From Mesorhizobium sp. AR02 (GTDB lineage: Bacteria > Pseudomonadota > Alphaproteobacteria > Rhizobiales > Rhizobiaceae): DNA of 64,000 nt. Positions 25,960 through 36,056 of this stretch are shown here, piece after piece. The notes beneath the pieces were generated by a model. That model searched no databases. It worked only from the letters and a program-made list of their open reading frames with translations, and was not told the DNA's origin. Position numbers and translations under genes: made by a program. Positions within the stretch are counted from its first letter, which is position 1. Each line of letters begins with the position of its first letter. The stretch spans positions 1,736,001 to 1,800,000 of the forward strand of contig NZ_CP080531.1 of NCBI RefSeq assembly GCF_024746835.1, given 5' to 3'.

Positions 25960-27534
25960 GTGAGCGAGTTCGACGCCATCTTTGTCGGGGCGGGCCACAA
26001 CAGTCTGGCATGCGCCGCGCATCTGGCGCTCAAAGGCTGGAAAACCGGGATTTTTGAGCGCAGTGCAACAATCGGCGGCGCCGTCCAGACCCGCGAGTTC
26101 ACCCTTCCCGGCTTCCGTCACGATTTCGGCGCGATGAATCTGAGCCTGTTTGCCGGCTCAGCCTTCCACCGGAAATATGCAAATGAATTGAAAGCACAGG
26201 GACTGGAGTTCGCGCCGGTCGCCGACTGTTTCGCCAGCGCCTTTCCCGACGGACGCTGGTTCGGCGTCAGCAACGATCTGGAAAGGACGGCCACGCGCAT
26301 GGCCGCCTTCTCCACCGCCGATGCCGCGATATGGCGCAAGCTGGTTGCGGCGTTTCCGGCGGAGGCCGAGCATCTGTTCCGGCTTCTGGGTTCGCCGATG
26401 AGCGCCCGCGCGCTGGCCGGCACCGCCTGGAACCTGTGGCGCAAGAAGGGTGTGGCGGGTGCGCTCGATACCGGCCGGCTGCTGTTGTCCTCACCCCGCG
26501 CCTGGCTGGAGGAGACTTTCGAGTCACCTTATGTGCGCGCGACGCTCGCGACCTGGGGCATGCATCTCGACTTCGCGCCCGACATCGCCGGCGGCGCCGT
26601 GTTTCCCTATCTGGAATCGATGACCAACCAGAGCTTTGGCATGGTGCTGGGCAAGGGCGGCGCCGATACCATCATCCGGGCGCTGTCGGGCATGGTGACG
26701 TCGGCCGGCGGCATGATCGTCACCGGTGCCGAAGTTGCCGAGATCACGGTTTCCGCCGGCAAGGCGACGGGCGTACGGCTCGCATCCGGCGAGACGCATA
26801 CCGCCACCAAGGCGGTCATCGCCGGCGTCGCACCCAAGGCGCTGACCGGCAAGCTCCTGCCCAACGGTTCCGGCAATGCCGGTTTCGATACGGCGATGCA
26901 AAAATTCCGCTACGCGCCGGGCACGATGATGATCCATCTGGCGCTGAACGATCTGCCGGACTGGCGCGCCGGCGCCGAGTTGCGCCAGTTCGCCTATGTG
27001 CATCTGTCGCCGTCGCTCGATGCGATGTCGCGCACCTATCAGCAGGCGATGGCGGGCATGCTGCCGGACGAGCCGGTGCTGGTCGTCGGCCAGCCCTCAG
27101 CGATCGATCCGTCGCGCGCGCCTGAGGGCAAGCATGTTCTGTGGGTACAGGTGCGCATGCTGCCTGCGGAAATCCTGGGCGATGCGGCAGGCAAGATCGC
27201 GTCCGCGCATTGGGATCGGGTCAAAGAGGCCTACGCCGAGCGGGTGCTCGACATCATCGAGACCTATGCGCCGGGCCTGCGCGCGAAAATCCTCGGCCGT
27301 TCGGTGTTCTCGCCCATTGACCTCGAGCGCGAGAATCCGAACCTCGTCGGTGGCGACCAGGTCTGCGGCAGCCATCATCTGGCGCAGAACTTTTTGTTCC
27401 GCCCGGCGCGCGGCTATGCCGGCTGGAACACGCCGGTCGGCAATCTGCATCTCACGGGAGCCGCGACATGGCCGGGCGCCGGCACCGGTGCGGCCTCGGG
27501 CTTCATGCTCGCGCAACAGCTTGGCGGGAGGTAG
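25960..27534 (+). CDS. Second phytoene-dehydrogenase-like FAD oxidoreductase
   Basis: A 524-residue flavoprotein starting at GTG (MSEFDAIFVGAGHNSLACAA). The Rossmann signature and IFERSATIGGAVQTREF match the COG1233 family; the C-terminus has HLTGAATWPGAGTGAASGFM as FAD contact. AAGGAAATGGGAACGGGGC precedes the GTG. It is divergent from the cyclase operon and 111 nt upstream of a peptide-type ABC operon on the same strand, so the transported compound may be its substrate or precursor. It resembles the protein at 23346-24917 in domain layout. Confidence 0.82.
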   Translation: MSEFDAIFVGAGHNSLACAAHLALKGWKTGIFERSATIGGAVQTREFTLPGFRHDFGAMNLSLFAGSAFHRKYANELKAQGLEFAPVADCFASAFPDGRWFGVSNDLERTATRMAAFSTADAAIWRKLVAAFPAEAEHLFRLLGSPMSARALAGTAWNLWRKKGVAGALDTGRLLLSSPRAWLEETFESPYVRATLATWGMHLDFAPDIAGGAVFPYLESMTNQSFGMVLGKGGADTIIRALSGMVTSAGGMIVTGAEVAEITVSAGKATGVRLASGETHTATKAVIAGVAPKALTGKLLPNGSGNAGFDTAMQKFRYAPGTMMIHLALNDLPDWRAGAELRQFAYVHLSPSLDAMSRTYQQAMAGMLPDEPVLVVGQPSAIDPSRAPEGKHVLWVQVRMLPAEILGDAAGKIASAHWDRVKEAYAERVLDIIETYAPGLRAKILGRSVFSPIDLERENPNLVGGDQVCGSHHLAQNFLFRPARGYAGWNTPVGNLHLTGAATWPGAGTGAASGFMLAQQLGGR

Positions 27535-27645
27535 GCTCCGACGATTTTATCGAGGCGACGAGAGGCAAGGCGCTGCTGCCCACGAAGCCTGAACCAATGA
27601 ACGGACATTGCCGCGCAAAGACAATAACCAACAAGGGGAACGACC

Positions 27646-29175
27646 ATGACAATCAACAGACGCGAATTGCTCGGATACAGTGCCGCGGCACTCGGCGTGG
27701 CCGCCATCGGCCTGCCACAGGTCGCCAAGGCAGCCGCCGGCGAACTGACCATCGCCTACAACGTCAACCTGCCGTCCTGGGATCCGACCACCGGACCTTC
27801 CGCTGTCAACCCGACGATCCAGGGTCTCTACCAGTCGGTGTTCGACCAGTTCATCCCGCAGAAGCCGGACCTGTCCTTTGCGCCGGGCCTGCTCACCGAA
27901 TGGGGCTGGAACGACGACCGCACCAAGGTGACGATGACGGTGCGCGAAGGCGTGAAATGGCATGACGGCTCGCCCTTCACGCCCGAGGACGTCGTCTGGT
28001 CGCTGCAGCGGGCGGGCGACGAGAAGACCGGCAACCCGATCCAGTTCGTCTGGAAGAACGTCAACAACTTCAAGATCGACGGCAACAAGATATCAGGCGA
28101 CGTGGTGCAGTTCGACCCTGTCTATTTCAAATGGATGTCGTTCCTGACCGGCTACATCCTGCCGAAGGCCTACTATGAGAAGGTCGGCGCCGAAGGTTTC
28201 GAGAAGGCGCCGATCGGCACTGGCCCCTACATGGTCGAAAAATTCGAGCGCAATGCCTTCCTGAGGCTCAAGGCCAATCCGAACTATTGGGGCGGCAAGC
28301 CGGCCTTCGAGAATGTGACGATCAAGTTCGTCACCGATGCGGCGAGCCGTGTCGCCGAAATCGAGTCCGGCTCCTCGCAGGTGACACTCGAAATCCCCTA
28401 TGAGGAGTATGACCGGCTGATCGCCAAGGACGGGCTCGCCGGCTCATGCAAGAACGTCTCCGACATCGGCATGATCTTCTTCAACAACAAGGACGCCATG
28501 CTGGACAAGAACGTCCGCCAGGCAGCGGTGATGTCGGTGGACAAGGAGCTTCTGGTCAAGCGGTTGCTGCGCGGCTACGGCCAGCCGATCGCGACGCTGG
28601 AAACGCCGGAATATGCCGCCTACGATGCATCGATCAAGGTCGAGCACAATCCGGAGAAGGCCAAGGAATTGCTGGCCGCCTCCGGCTACTCGCCGGAGAA
28701 GCCCGCCAAAATCACCATCCAGACCACCAAGGGTTTCAAGCCCAAGGACTACGAGATGGTGCAGGCAATCGTCGGCATGTGGCGCAAGGTCGGCATCGAG
28801 GCGACGATCGAGGTCTACGAGATCGCCAAGCACTATGAACTGCGCGCCGCGCACAAGCTGGCGCCGGCCGCCTTCTACAACTGGGGCAACGCCATCGGTG
28901 ATCCGACCACCTCGACCGGTTTCGCCATGTTCGGCCCCTCGCCGCACTCGTCCTGGAAGACCGACGACCTCGACGCCAAGATCGGTCCGCTCTGGGGCGA
29001 GAAGGATGAGGCCAAGCGCATCGCCGGCTGGAAAGCGGTCGACAAATACATCGCAGAGCAGGCCTATGTGCTGCCGCTGCTGCAGTTCGCGCAGCCGATC
29101 GTGCACTCGAAGAAGGTCAATGTCGTGCAGCACATTTCCGGCGCGCTGCTGCCGGCTTTGATGACCCCGGCCTGA
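27646..29175 (+). CDS. ABC transporter substrate-binding protein (SBP_bac_5)
   Basis: A 509-residue periplasmic binding protein of the DppA/OppA class. The leader contains RRELLGYSAAALGVAAIGL, a Tat-like signal ending in AKAA. Family regions include ELTIAYNVNLPSWDPTTGP, WHDGSPFTPEDVVWSLQR and IGTGPYMVEKFERN. It feeds the permeases and ATPases encoded downstream. A strong hairpin (29186-29215) and a RIME-type element separate it from the permease gene, so more of this product can be made. The ligand is unknown; the context suggests an aromatic-amine- or peptide-like compound. Confidence 0.87.
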   Translation: MTINRRELLGYSAAALGVAAIGLPQVAKAAAGELTIAYNVNLPSWDPTTGPSAVNPTIQGLYQSVFDQFIPQKPDLSFAPGLLTEWGWNDDRTKVTMTVREGVKWHDGSPFTPEDVVWSLQRAGDEKTGNPIQFVWKNVNNFKIDGNKISGDVVQFDPVYFKWMSFLTGYILPKAYYEKVGAEGFEKAPIGTGPYMVEKFERNAFLRLKANPNYWGGKPAFENVTIKFVTDAASRVAEIESGSSQVTLEIPYEEYDRLIAKDGLAGSCKNVSDIGMIFFNNKDAMLDKNVRQAAVMSVDKELLVKRLLRGYGQPIATLETPEYAAYDASIKVEHNPEKAKELLAASGYSPEKPAKITIQTTKGFKPKDYEMVQAIVGMWRKVGIEATIEVYEIAKHYELRAAHKLAPAAFYNWGNAIGDPTTSTGFAMFGPSPHSSWKTDDLDAKIGPLWGEKDEAKRIAGWKAVDKYIAEQAYVLPLLQFAQPIVHSKKVNVVQHISGALLPALMTPA

Positions 29176-29185
29176 GACTGACGAA

Positions 29186-29215
29186 AAGGCACGCTGTCGC
29201 AAGACGGCGTGCCTT
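29186..29215 (+). terminator. Hairpin after binding-protein gene
   Basis: A perfect 9-bp stem (29186-29194 with 29207-29215) closes a 12-nt loop, 10 nt after the stop codon, and is followed by TCTCC rather than a U-run. Its position suggests partial termination or 3'-end protection of the binding-protein mRNA. Confidence 0.55.
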
Positions 29216-29229
29216 CTCCAACTTACGCA

Positions 29230-29353
29230 GGCCCCCTCATCCGGCCCTTCGGGCCACCTTCTCCCCAATGGGGAGAAGAGACTGGCTCAGCCGTCCGCGA
29301 CCTCTTCTCCCCTCGGGGAGAAGGTGGCCGCGAAGCGGCCGGATGAGGGGGCC
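29230..29353. repeat. RIME-type palindromic intergenic element
   Basis: A 124-bp element with 17-bp perfect outer arms (29230-29246 and 29337-29353) and inner arms built from the CCTTCTCCCC / GGGGAGAAGG motif. This matches the rhizobial intergenic mosaic elements known as RIME. It lies inside the transporter operon between binding-protein and permease genes. Confidence 0.8.
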
Positions 29354-29395
29354 GTTCGTTCCATCAGTGACTGAACGCACTGGGCTTACGCCGGC

Positions 29396-30403
29396 ATGCT
29401 CCTGCAACGATTCCTGATCCGCCTTCTGACGATGCTGATCACGCTGTTCGGCGTGGCCGTCGTCGTCTTCGTCGTGATCCGCGTCGCGCCCGGCGATCCG
29501 ATCGCCATGATGCTGCCGCCCGGCGCGACGGATGCCGACATCGCCCGGTTGCGGGCGCTCTACGGCCTCGACAAGACCATCGTCCAGCAGTTCTTCATCT
29601 GGCTGTCCGGCGTCGTCAGGGGCGATTTCGGCACCTCGATTTCGCTCAGGCAAGACGTGCTCGGCCTTGTCTTCAATCGGCTGCCGGCGACGCTGGAACT
29701 GGCCATCGTCGCGCTCATCATGGCGGTGTCGCTAGGCGGCACCACGGCGGTCCTCGGTGCGCGCGAGCGCGGCACGGCGGTGGAGGCCGGCATCGACATC
29801 GCAAGCGGTGCGGCACTTTCCATTCCCGATTTCCTGTGGGGCCTGGTGCTGATCCTTTTGTTCGGCGTGCTGGTGCCGATCTTCGACATTTCCGGCCGCG
29901 TGTCGCCGCAGCTCGACCTGCCGTTCGTTACCCAGTTCTACCTGTTCGAGAGCATTTTACGCCTGCGCCTCGACCTGACCTGGGATCTGCTGAAGCACAT
30001 GCTGATGCCGGCGGTAGCGCTGGCGCTGCCGCTGGCGGCGATCATCTCGCAGCTGCTGAAACAGTCGCTGAAGGAAGTGCTCGACCTCGACTATGTCGTG
30101 CTGGCGCGGGTCAAAGGGTTTTCGGAAACGCAGGTCATCCTGCGCGAGGCGCTGAAGAACGCGGCACTGCCGACGCTGACGCTGGTCGGCGTGCAGTTCA
30201 CCTTCCTCATCGGCGGCACCGTCATCGTCGAGCGGCTGTTTTCCTATGAAGGCCTCGGCAACATGGCGATCGATGCCGTCATCAACCGCGACCTGCCGCT
30301 GATCCAGGGCATCGTGCTGGTCTTCGCGCTGCTGTTCGTGCTGATCAACCTCGCCGTCGACATGATGTATGCGCTGCTCAATCCGAGGCTGCGCCATGGA
30401 TAA
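29396..30403 (+). CDS. ABC transporter permease (DppB-like)
   Basis: A 335-residue inner-membrane protein. Residues 1-30 form the first span (LLQRFLIRLLTMLITLFGVA), followed by VIRVAPGDPIAMMLPPG and the GxLG-like periplasmic region. The EAA loop is VLARVKGFSETQVILREALKNAALP in parts, contacting the ATPase. C-terminal spans include NLAVDMMYALLNPRLRHG. It pairs with the next gene, which its stop overlaps by 8 nt. Start ATG follows the repeat element; the ribosome-binding site is weak, so translation initiation may be limited. Confidence 0.86.
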   Translation: MLLQRFLIRLLTMLITLFGVAVVVFVVIRVAPGDPIAMMLPPGATDADIARLRALYGLDKTIVQQFFIWLSGVVRGDFGTSISLRQDVLGLVFNRLPATLELAIVALIMAVSLGGTTAVLGARERGTAVEAGIDIASGAALSIPDFLWGLVLILLFGVLVPIFDISGRVSPQLDLPFVTQFYLFESILRLRLDLTWDLLKHMLMPAVALALPLAAIISQLLKQSLKEVLDLDYVVLARVKGFSETQVILREALKNAALPTLTLVGVQFTFLIGGTVIVERLFSYEGLGNMAIDAVINRDLPLIQGIVLVFALLFVLINLAVDMMYALLNPRLRHG

Positions 30404-31238
30404 GGCCTCAAGACGTGGATTGAGCCCGAGGCTATGGCTGGCCGGCGGCTGGCTGCTGCTGGCGCTGCTGGGGGCGATCTTCGCGCCGCTGGTCGCGCCG
30501 CAGGATCCGCTGGCGCAGGATTTGATGCTGGAGCGGCTGCCGCCGTTCTGGATTGATGGCGCCGAGCCCGGCTATTGGCTGGGCACCGACAGCCTCGGCC
30601 GCGATCTCTTGTCCCGGCTGATCTTCGGCGGCCGCATCGCCTTCATCGTCGCCTTTGCCGCGGCCATCGCCGCCTGCCTCGTCGGCTCGACGCTCGGTCT
30701 GATCGCCGGCTATTTCGGTGGCTGGGCCGACCGCATCATCTCGCGCATCGTTGACATCTGGATGGCGTTCCCGCCGGTGCTGTTCGCCATCCTGCTGGTC
30801 GCGGTGCTGGGCACGGGCTTGAGCTCCGTCATCCTTGCGATTGCGATCATCGACTGGACGCGCTTCTGCCGGGTGATCCGCGCCGAGGCGATGGGTCAGT
30901 CGCGCATGGACTATGTCGAGAATGCCCGCATCGCCGGCTATGGCCGCATCGGCATCATGCTGCGCGAAGTGCTGCCCAATGTGGTGCCGTCGATCGTCGC
31001 ACTCCTGTCGCTGGAAATGGGCATCGCCGTCATCGTCGAGGCGATCCTGTCCTTCGTCAATCTGTCGATCTCGACCGACGATCCGACCTGGGGAAGCATC
31101 ATCGCCGAGGGCCGGCTGTCGATCCACCAGGCATGGTGGGTGCTGGTGTTTCCGCTGGTCACGCTGATCCTGACCGTGCTGTCGTTCAGCCAGTTCGGCG
31201 AGGCGCTGAAGACGCGCTTTGATCCGGTGCTGCGATGA
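30396..31238 (+). CDS. ABC transporter permease (DppC-like)
   Basis: A 280-residue permease: first span WLAGGWLLLALLGAIFAPLV, the hallmark GTDSLGRDLLSRLIFGGRIA, and the ATPase-contact loop YVENARIAGYGRIGIMLREVLP in parts. The family usually has six spans and about 280-300 residues, as here. It starts within the dppB-like gene and overlaps the first ATPase gene by 4 nt, so the whole block is one translationally coupled operon. Confidence 0.86.
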   Translation: MDKASRRGLSPRLWLAGGWLLLALLGAIFAPLVAPQDPLAQDLMLERLPPFWIDGAEPGYWLGTDSLGRDLLSRLIFGGRIAFIVAFAAAIAACLVGSTLGLIAGYFGGWADRIISRIVDIWMAFPPVLFAILLVAVLGTGLSSVILAIAIIDWTRFCRVIRAEAMGQSRMDYVENARIAGYGRIGIMLREVLPNVVPSIVALLSLEMGIAVIVEAILSFVNLSISTDDPTWGSIIAEGRLSIHQAWWVLVFPLVTLILTVLSFSQFGEALKTRFDPVLR

Positions 31239-32113
31239 GCGCCTGTCTCGACATCGCCAATCTGAGCGCCGTGCTGCCGAACGGCCAGCGCGTGCTGCGC
31301 TCGGTGTCGCTCTCCGTGCAGCCCGGCGAAGTCCGCGCGCTGGTCGGCGAGAGCGGCGCCGGCAAGACGATGATCGGCAAGGCGGTGCTTGGTGTCCTGC
31401 CGTCGAGCGTGCGCATTGTCGAAGGCGATATGAGGCTCGAAGGCGAAGACCTCGGCAGGCTTCAGCCGAAGGCACGGCGCACGCTGATCGGCGCACGCAC
31501 CGCGCTGATCCCGCAGGATCCGCTGACCGCGCTCAACCCGTCGCGCCGCATCGGCCCGCAGATGACCGACAGGCTGGTGCGCATCCTCGGCTGGAGCGGC
31601 GAGAGGGCCGACACCCGCATCCGCCAGTTGCTGGACGAGGTGCAGATCCGCGACCCCGAGCGTGTGCTGAAGAGCTATCCGCACGAGCTCTCCGGCGGCA
31701 TGCGCCAGCGCGTGCTGATCGCCGCCGCCTTCGCCGCCGAGCCACGGCTGATCGTCGCCGACGAGCCGACGACGGCGCTCGACGTCACCGTGCAGAAGCA
31801 GATCCTGCGCCTGATCGCTGCGTTGCAGCGCGAGCACGGCACGGCGATCCTGTTCGTCACCCACGATCTCGGCGTCGTCGCCAAGATCAGCCAGAAGGTC
31901 TCTGTGCTCTATGCCGGCAAGGTGGTGGAGGAGGCCGAGACGGCTGCTCTCTTCGCCGCGCCGCAACACCCCTATACGCGCGCGCTGATGGCGGCGACGC
32001 CACGCTACACCGACCCGTTCGCTTCGTTGAAGCCTGTAGACGATGCCGTGCTGGCCGGACTTGCCGCCGAGATCGCGGCGGCAGACCAGGCATGGAGGCG
32101 GCCATATGGCTGA
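31235..32113 (+). CDS. ABC transporter ATPase (DppD-like)
   Basis: A 292-residue nucleotide-binding protein: Walker A GESGAGKT near residue 38, Q-loop region IPQDPLTALNPSRRIG, signature LSGGMRQRVLIAAA, Walker B LIVADEPTTALDVT, and H-loop LFVTHDLGVV. The C-terminal ~60 residues carry HPYTRALMAATPRYTDP, the oligopeptide-type extension. ATGA overlap with the permease gene. It forms a heterodimer with the ATPase at 32106. Confidence 0.87.
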   Translation: MSACLDIANLSAVLPNGQRVLRSVSLSVQPGEVRALVGESGAGKTMIGKAVLGVLPSSVRIVEGDMRLEGEDLGRLQPKARRTLIGARTALIPQDPLTALNPSRRIGPQMTDRLVRILGWSGERADTRIRQLLDEVQIRDPERVLKSYPHELSGGMRQRVLIAAAFAAEPRLIVADEPTTALDVTVQKQILRLIAALQREHGTAILFVTHDLGVVAKISQKVSVLYAGKVVEEAETAALFAAPQHPYTRALMAATPRYTDPFASLKPVDDAVLAGLAAEIAAADQAWRRPYG

Positions 32114-32942
32114 GCCGCTCATCTCAGTGCGCGGGCTGAAGGTCGCGCTGCCCGACATGACGCGCAAGCCGCTGATCGGCCGCGCGCCTTTGGCCCAGAT
32201 TCTGAAGGGTCTCGATTTCGACCTGCCGAGGGGCTCGGTGACCGGCATTGTCGGCGAATCCGGTTCGGGCAAGTCGACGCTCGGCCGTGCCTTGGTGCGC
32301 CTGCTGGAGCCGAGCGCCGGCAACATCACATTCGATGGCCGCGATATCACCCATCTGTCGGAGGCGGAGCTGCGGCCGTTGCGCCGCAATCTGCAGATGA
32401 TTTTCCAGGATCCGATGTCGTCGCTCAACCCGCGCCGCACCATTGCCAGCATCATCGCAGCGCCGCTGAAGCAGAACGGCCTTGGCGACAATCTGAAGGG
32501 CCGCGTCGCCGAGGCGCTGCAACGGGTCGGGCTGCCGCAGAGCTTCGCCAGCCGCTACCGCCACGAACTGTCGGGCGGCCAGCGCCAACGGGTCGGCATT
32601 GCGCGCGCCCTGGCGCTGTCGCCGAAATTCGTGCTGGCCGACGAGATCGTTTCCGGCCTCGACGTGTCGACGCAGGCGCAGATCCTGACCCTGCTGGAAA
32701 AGCTGGCGGCCGAGATGGGCCTGACGGTCGCCTTCATCAGCCACGATTTGTCTGTCATCCGGCGGCTCTGCAAGCAAGTGATTGTCATGCGCGAAGGCGT
32801 CATCGTCGAGGCCAGCGCCACGGACGCCTTGTTCGCCAACCCGCAGCAAAGCTACACGCGCGATCTCATCGCAGCCATTCCACTGCCTGAAATCGACGCC
32901 GGCTGGCTGGACATCCCTTCCGCAGCCAAGCCGCCGACATGA
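32106..32942 (+). CDS. ABC transporter ATPase (DppF-like)
   Basis: A 278-residue second ATPase of the same transporter: Walker A GESGSGKST, FQDPMSSLNPRRTIASII, signature LSGGQRQRVGIARAL, Walker B VLADEIVSGLDVSTQ and FISHDLSVIRRLC. The Walker B region reads DEIVSGLD instead of the commoner DEPVSALD; the catalytic Glu is kept. The ATG at 32106 overlaps the previous gene by 8 nt. The C-terminal YTRDLIAAIPLPE is the usual end. Confidence 0.86.
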   Translation: MAEPLISVRGLKVALPDMTRKPLIGRAPLAQILKGLDFDLPRGSVTGIVGESGSGKSTLGRALVRLLEPSAGNITFDGRDITHLSEAELRPLRRNLQMIFQDPMSSLNPRRTIASIIAAPLKQNGLGDNLKGRVAEALQRVGLPQSFASRYRHELSGGQRQRVGIARALALSPKFVLADEIVSGLDVSTQAQILTLLEKLAAEMGLTVAFISHDLSVIRRLCKQVIVMREGVIVEASATDALFANPQQSYTRDLIAAIPLPEIDAGWLDIPSAAKPPT

Positions 32943-33019
32943 ATGCATACGCACGCCGAAAAGCGGGTTTCGGACATGCGACCGCAAAGACCCAGGTCCC
33001 GCCAATGGAGAGGACTGAC

Positions 33020-33618
33020 ATGAAGACGATACTTCGCAATGCAACGCTCGCCGCCGCCATCCTTGGCAGTGTTGGCATGGCCTCGGCGGATTCGATCCCA
33101 GGCATGCGCGGGCACGATCACACCGGCATCACCGTCCCCGACATGAAGCAGGCGGTCGACTTCTTCACCGAGGTGGTCGGCTGCAAGAAGGCGATGTCGT
33201 TCGGCCCGTTCGCCGACGACAAGGGCACCTTCATGCAGGATCTTCTGGGCGTCGATCCCAAGGCTGTCATCGAACAGGTCACCATGGTTCGCTGCGGCTA
33301 TGGATCGAACATCGAACTGTTCAAATACACCGCGCTCGACCAGAAAGACCTGACGCCGAAGAACAGCGACATTGGCGGCTTCCACATCGCCCTCTATGTC
33401 GACGACGTCGCCGCTGCCAAAGCCTATCTCGACGGCAAGGGCGTCAAAACCAGGATGGGGCCTCTGCCGGTCAAGGAAGGCCCGCCGCTGGCCAGACGAT
33501 TCTCTATTTCCAGGCGCCTTGGGGACTGCAACTGGAAGCGATCAGCTATCCCGACGGCATGGCCTATGAGAAGGGTGCCGAGACGGTGCTGTGGAGCCCG
33601 AAGAACCCGGAAAAGTAA
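33020..33618 (+). pseudogene. Frameshifted exported VOC (glyoxalase-fold) protein
   Basis: A signal peptide (MKTILRNATLAAAILGSVGM, then ASA) precedes a VOC domain: HDHTGITVPDMKQAVDFFTE, VVGCKKAMSFGPF and DIGGFHIALYVDDVAAAK. Near 33491 the reading frame changes: the expected continuation (QTILYFQAPWGLQLEAISYP then WSPKNPEK and a stop at 33616-33618) is intact in another frame. The sequence there reads CTGGCCAGACG where CTGGCCGGCCAGACG would restore the frame, so loss of one GGCC unit is a likely cause. In the unshifted frame the protein would run into unrelated sequence. GGAGAGG precedes the ATG. It could be a sequencing error. Confidence 0.75.
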
Positions 33619-33690
33619 CCCTTGGCGCGCGCTTGCGGGACGACACGCAAGCGCGCCGCCCGATGTCCGTATAATGATTTCGACATAAAA

Positions 33691-33727
33691 CTTTAAGCTT
33701 GAAATATCTGGCCACCGGCGCGATACT
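33691..33727 (+). promoter_or_regulatory. Shared palindrome site B overlapping a promoter
   Basis: CTTTAAGCTTGAAA (33691-33704) fits the consensus YTTYAAGCWTRAAR. Its right arm forms TTGAAA at 33699-33704, a plausible -35 box; after a 17-nt spacer comes GATACT at 33722-33727 as -10. A repressor on the palindrome would cover the -35. The ATG of the monooxygenase fusion is 34 nt further down. Confidence 0.6.
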
Positions 33728-33761
33728 TAACGATGCAGCAAGCGAAGAGGAGATCGCACAG

Positions 33762-36056
33762 ATGAAGGTTGCGGTTCTCGGCGGCGGACCAGCCGGCCTC
33801 TACTTTGCCATTTCGATGAAGCTCCGGGACGCCGTGCACGATGTGACGGTGTTCGAGCGCAACCGCGCCGACGACACGTTCGGCTGGGGCGTCGTTCTGT
33901 CGGCCGAAACACTCGACAATTTGTCGAAGAACGACCCCGTCAGCGCCGTCTGGATCAAGAAGCATTTTGCCTATTGGGACGACATCGCCGTCATCCATGA
34001 CGGCGTGCGCACGGTCTCGTCAGGCCACGGCTTCTGCGGCATCGGCCGCAAGCGGCTGCTGATCCTGCTGCAGCGCCGCGCCCGCGAACTCGGCGTCAAG
34101 TTGATGTTCGAGACCGACATCGCCGACCCCCGCCCGTACATGGAGACGCATGATCTGGTCGTCGCCGCCGACGGGTTGAACTCCCGGGCGCGCAACACCT
34201 TCGTCGACATCTTCAAACCCGACATCGACACCCGCAAATGCAAGTTTGTCTGGCTCGGCACCAACCAGAAATTCGACGACGCCTTCACCTTCATCTTCGA
34301 AAAGACCGAGCATGGCTGGGTGTGGGCGCATGCCTACCAGTTCGACAGCGAGACCGCGACCTTCATCGTTGAGTGCAGCGAACAGACCTGGGCTGCCTTC
34401 GGCTTCGGCGCGATGTCGCAGCAGGAATCGATCGCCGTCTGCGAGAGGATCTTTGCCAAGCATCTCGGCGGCCATGCGCTGATGACCAACGCCAACCACA
34501 TCCGTGGTTCGGCCTGGATCAACTTCCCGCGCGTGCTGTGCGAACGCTGGTCGTACAAGAATTTGGCGCTGATGGGCGACGCGGCGGCTTCGGCGCATTT
34601 CTCGATCGGCTCCGGCACCAAGCTGGCCCTGGAAAGTGCGGTGGCGCTGGCCGAGTATGTCGAGACCGAGCCGGACCTCGAAGCCGCCTTCAGCAAGTAT
34701 GAGGATGCCCGCCGCACCGAGGTGCTGAAGCTGCAATCGGCGGCGCGCAATTCACTCGAATGGTTCGAGGAGGTCGAGCGCTATCTCGGCCTTGAACCGG
34801 TGCAGTTCAACTATTCGCTTTTGACCCGCTCGCAGCGCATCAGCCACGAGAATCTGCGGCTGCGCGATGCCGAATGGCTGGGCGGCGCGGAAGAATGGTT
34901 CCAGCGCCAGGCGGGCGCGGGCGGCAACCGGCTGCGCCGCGCGCCGATGTTCGCCCCGTTCAAGCTGCGCGACCTCAGGCTCAACAACCGCGTCGTCGTC
35001 TCGCCGATGGCGCAGTACAAGGCCGTCGACGGATGCCCGACCGACTGGCATTTCACCCATTATGCCGAGCGCGCCAAGGGTGGCGCTGGGCTCATCTATA
35101 TCGAGATGACCTGCGTCAGCCCCGAAGGGCGCATCACGCCCGGCTGTCCAGGCTTCTATGCACCCGAACATGAGGTGGCGTGGAAGCGGCTGGTCGATTT
35201 TGTTCACGCCGAGACCGAGGCGAAGATCTGCGCCCAGATCGGCCATTCCGGGGCCAAGGGCTCGACCAGACTCGGCTGGGAAGGCACCGACGTGCCGCTC
35301 GTCTCCGGCAACTGGCCTGTCATGGCGGCATCGGCGGTCGCGTGGTCGCCGCAGAATCAGGTGCCGAAGGCTATGGACCGCGCCGACATGGATCTGGTGC
35401 GCGACCAATTTGTGGCCTCGGCGGAAATGGCCGACCGTTGCGGCTTCGACATGCTGGAGATCCATGCCGCGCATGGCTATCTCCTGTCGTCCTTCATCAC
35501 GCCGGTCACCAACCGGCGCACGGATGAATATGGCGGTTCCCTTGAAAATCGCATGCGCTATCCCCTCGAAATCTTCCACGCGGTGCGCGCCGCCTGGCCG
35601 GCACAAAAGCCGATCTCGATGCGCATTTCGGCCAATGACTGGGTCGGCATCGAAGGCGTGACGCCCGCCGACGCGGTCGAGATCGCACGGCTGCTGCATG
35701 AAGCCGGCGTCGACATATGCGACGTCTCGGCCGGGCAAACATCGGCGCTGGCGAAGCCGGTCTACGGCCGCATGTTCCAGACGCCGTTTTCCGACCGCAT
35801 CCGCAACGAGGTCGGCATGGCGACGATGGCGGTCGGCAACATCTATGAGCCGGACCATGTCAATTCGATCCTGATGGCCGGCCGCGCCGATCTGGTGGCG
35901 CTGGCCAGGCCGCATCTTGCCGATCCCTACTGGACGCTGCATGCGGCGGTGACGCTCGGCGACCGTGGCGTCAAATGGCCGGATCCCTATCTGCCCGGGC
36001 GCGACCAGCTCTACCGGCTGGCCGAGCGTGATGCCGCCGCGGGGCTGAAAGTATGA
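33762..36056 (+). CDS. Salicylyl/2-aminobenzoyl-CoA monooxygenase-reductase fusion
   Basis: A 764-residue two-domain flavoprotein. Residues 1 to about 385 are a class A FAD monooxygenase ([39 protein letters not shown] as FAD-ribityl motif). Residues about 393-764 are an old-yellow-enzyme NADH:flavin reductase ([56 protein letters not shown]). This exact fusion is known from 2-aminobenzoyl-CoA monooxygenase/reductase of Azoarcus evansii and is also annotated as salicylyl-CoA 5-hydroxylase. It would hydroxylate and partly reduce the ring of an aryl-CoA. GAGGAG precedes the ATG. First gene of the operon with SDR, MarR and enoyl-CoA hydratase. Confidence 0.88.
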   Translation: MKVAVLGGGPAGLYFAISMKLRDAVHDVTVFERNRADDTFGWGVVLSAETLDNLSKNDPVSAVWIKKHFAYWDDIAVIHDGVRTVSSGHGFCGIGRKRLLILLQRRARELGVKLMFETDIADPRPYMETHDLVVAADGLNSRARNTFVDIFKPDIDTRKCKFVWLGTNQKFDDAFTFIFEKTEHGWVWAHAYQFDSETATFIVECSEQTWAAFGFGAMSQQESIAVCERIFAKHLGGHALMTNANHIRGSAWINFPRVLCERWSYKNLALMGDAAASAHFSIGSGTKLALESAVALAEYVETEPDLEAAFSKYEDARRTEVLKLQSAARNSLEWFEEVERYLGLEPVQFNYSLLTRSQRISHENLRLRDAEWLGGAEEWFQRQAGAGGNRLRRAPMFAPFKLRDLRLNNRVVVSPMAQYKAVDGCPTDWHFTHYAERAKGGAGLIYIEMTCVSPEGRITPGCPGFYAPEHEVAWKRLVDFVHAETEAKICAQIGHSGAKGSTRLGWEGTDVPLVSGNWPVMAASAVAWSPQNQVPKAMDRADMDLVRDQFVASAEMADRCGFDMLEIHAAHGYLLSSFITPVTNRRTDEYGGSLENRMRYPLEIFHAVRAAWPAQKPISMRISANDWVGIEGVTPADAVEIARLLHEAGVDICDVSAGQTSALAKPVYGRMFQTPFSDRIRNEVGMATMAVGNIYEPDHVNSILMAGRADLVALARPHLADPYWTLHAAVTLGDRGVKWPDPYLPGRDQLYRLAERDAAAGLKV

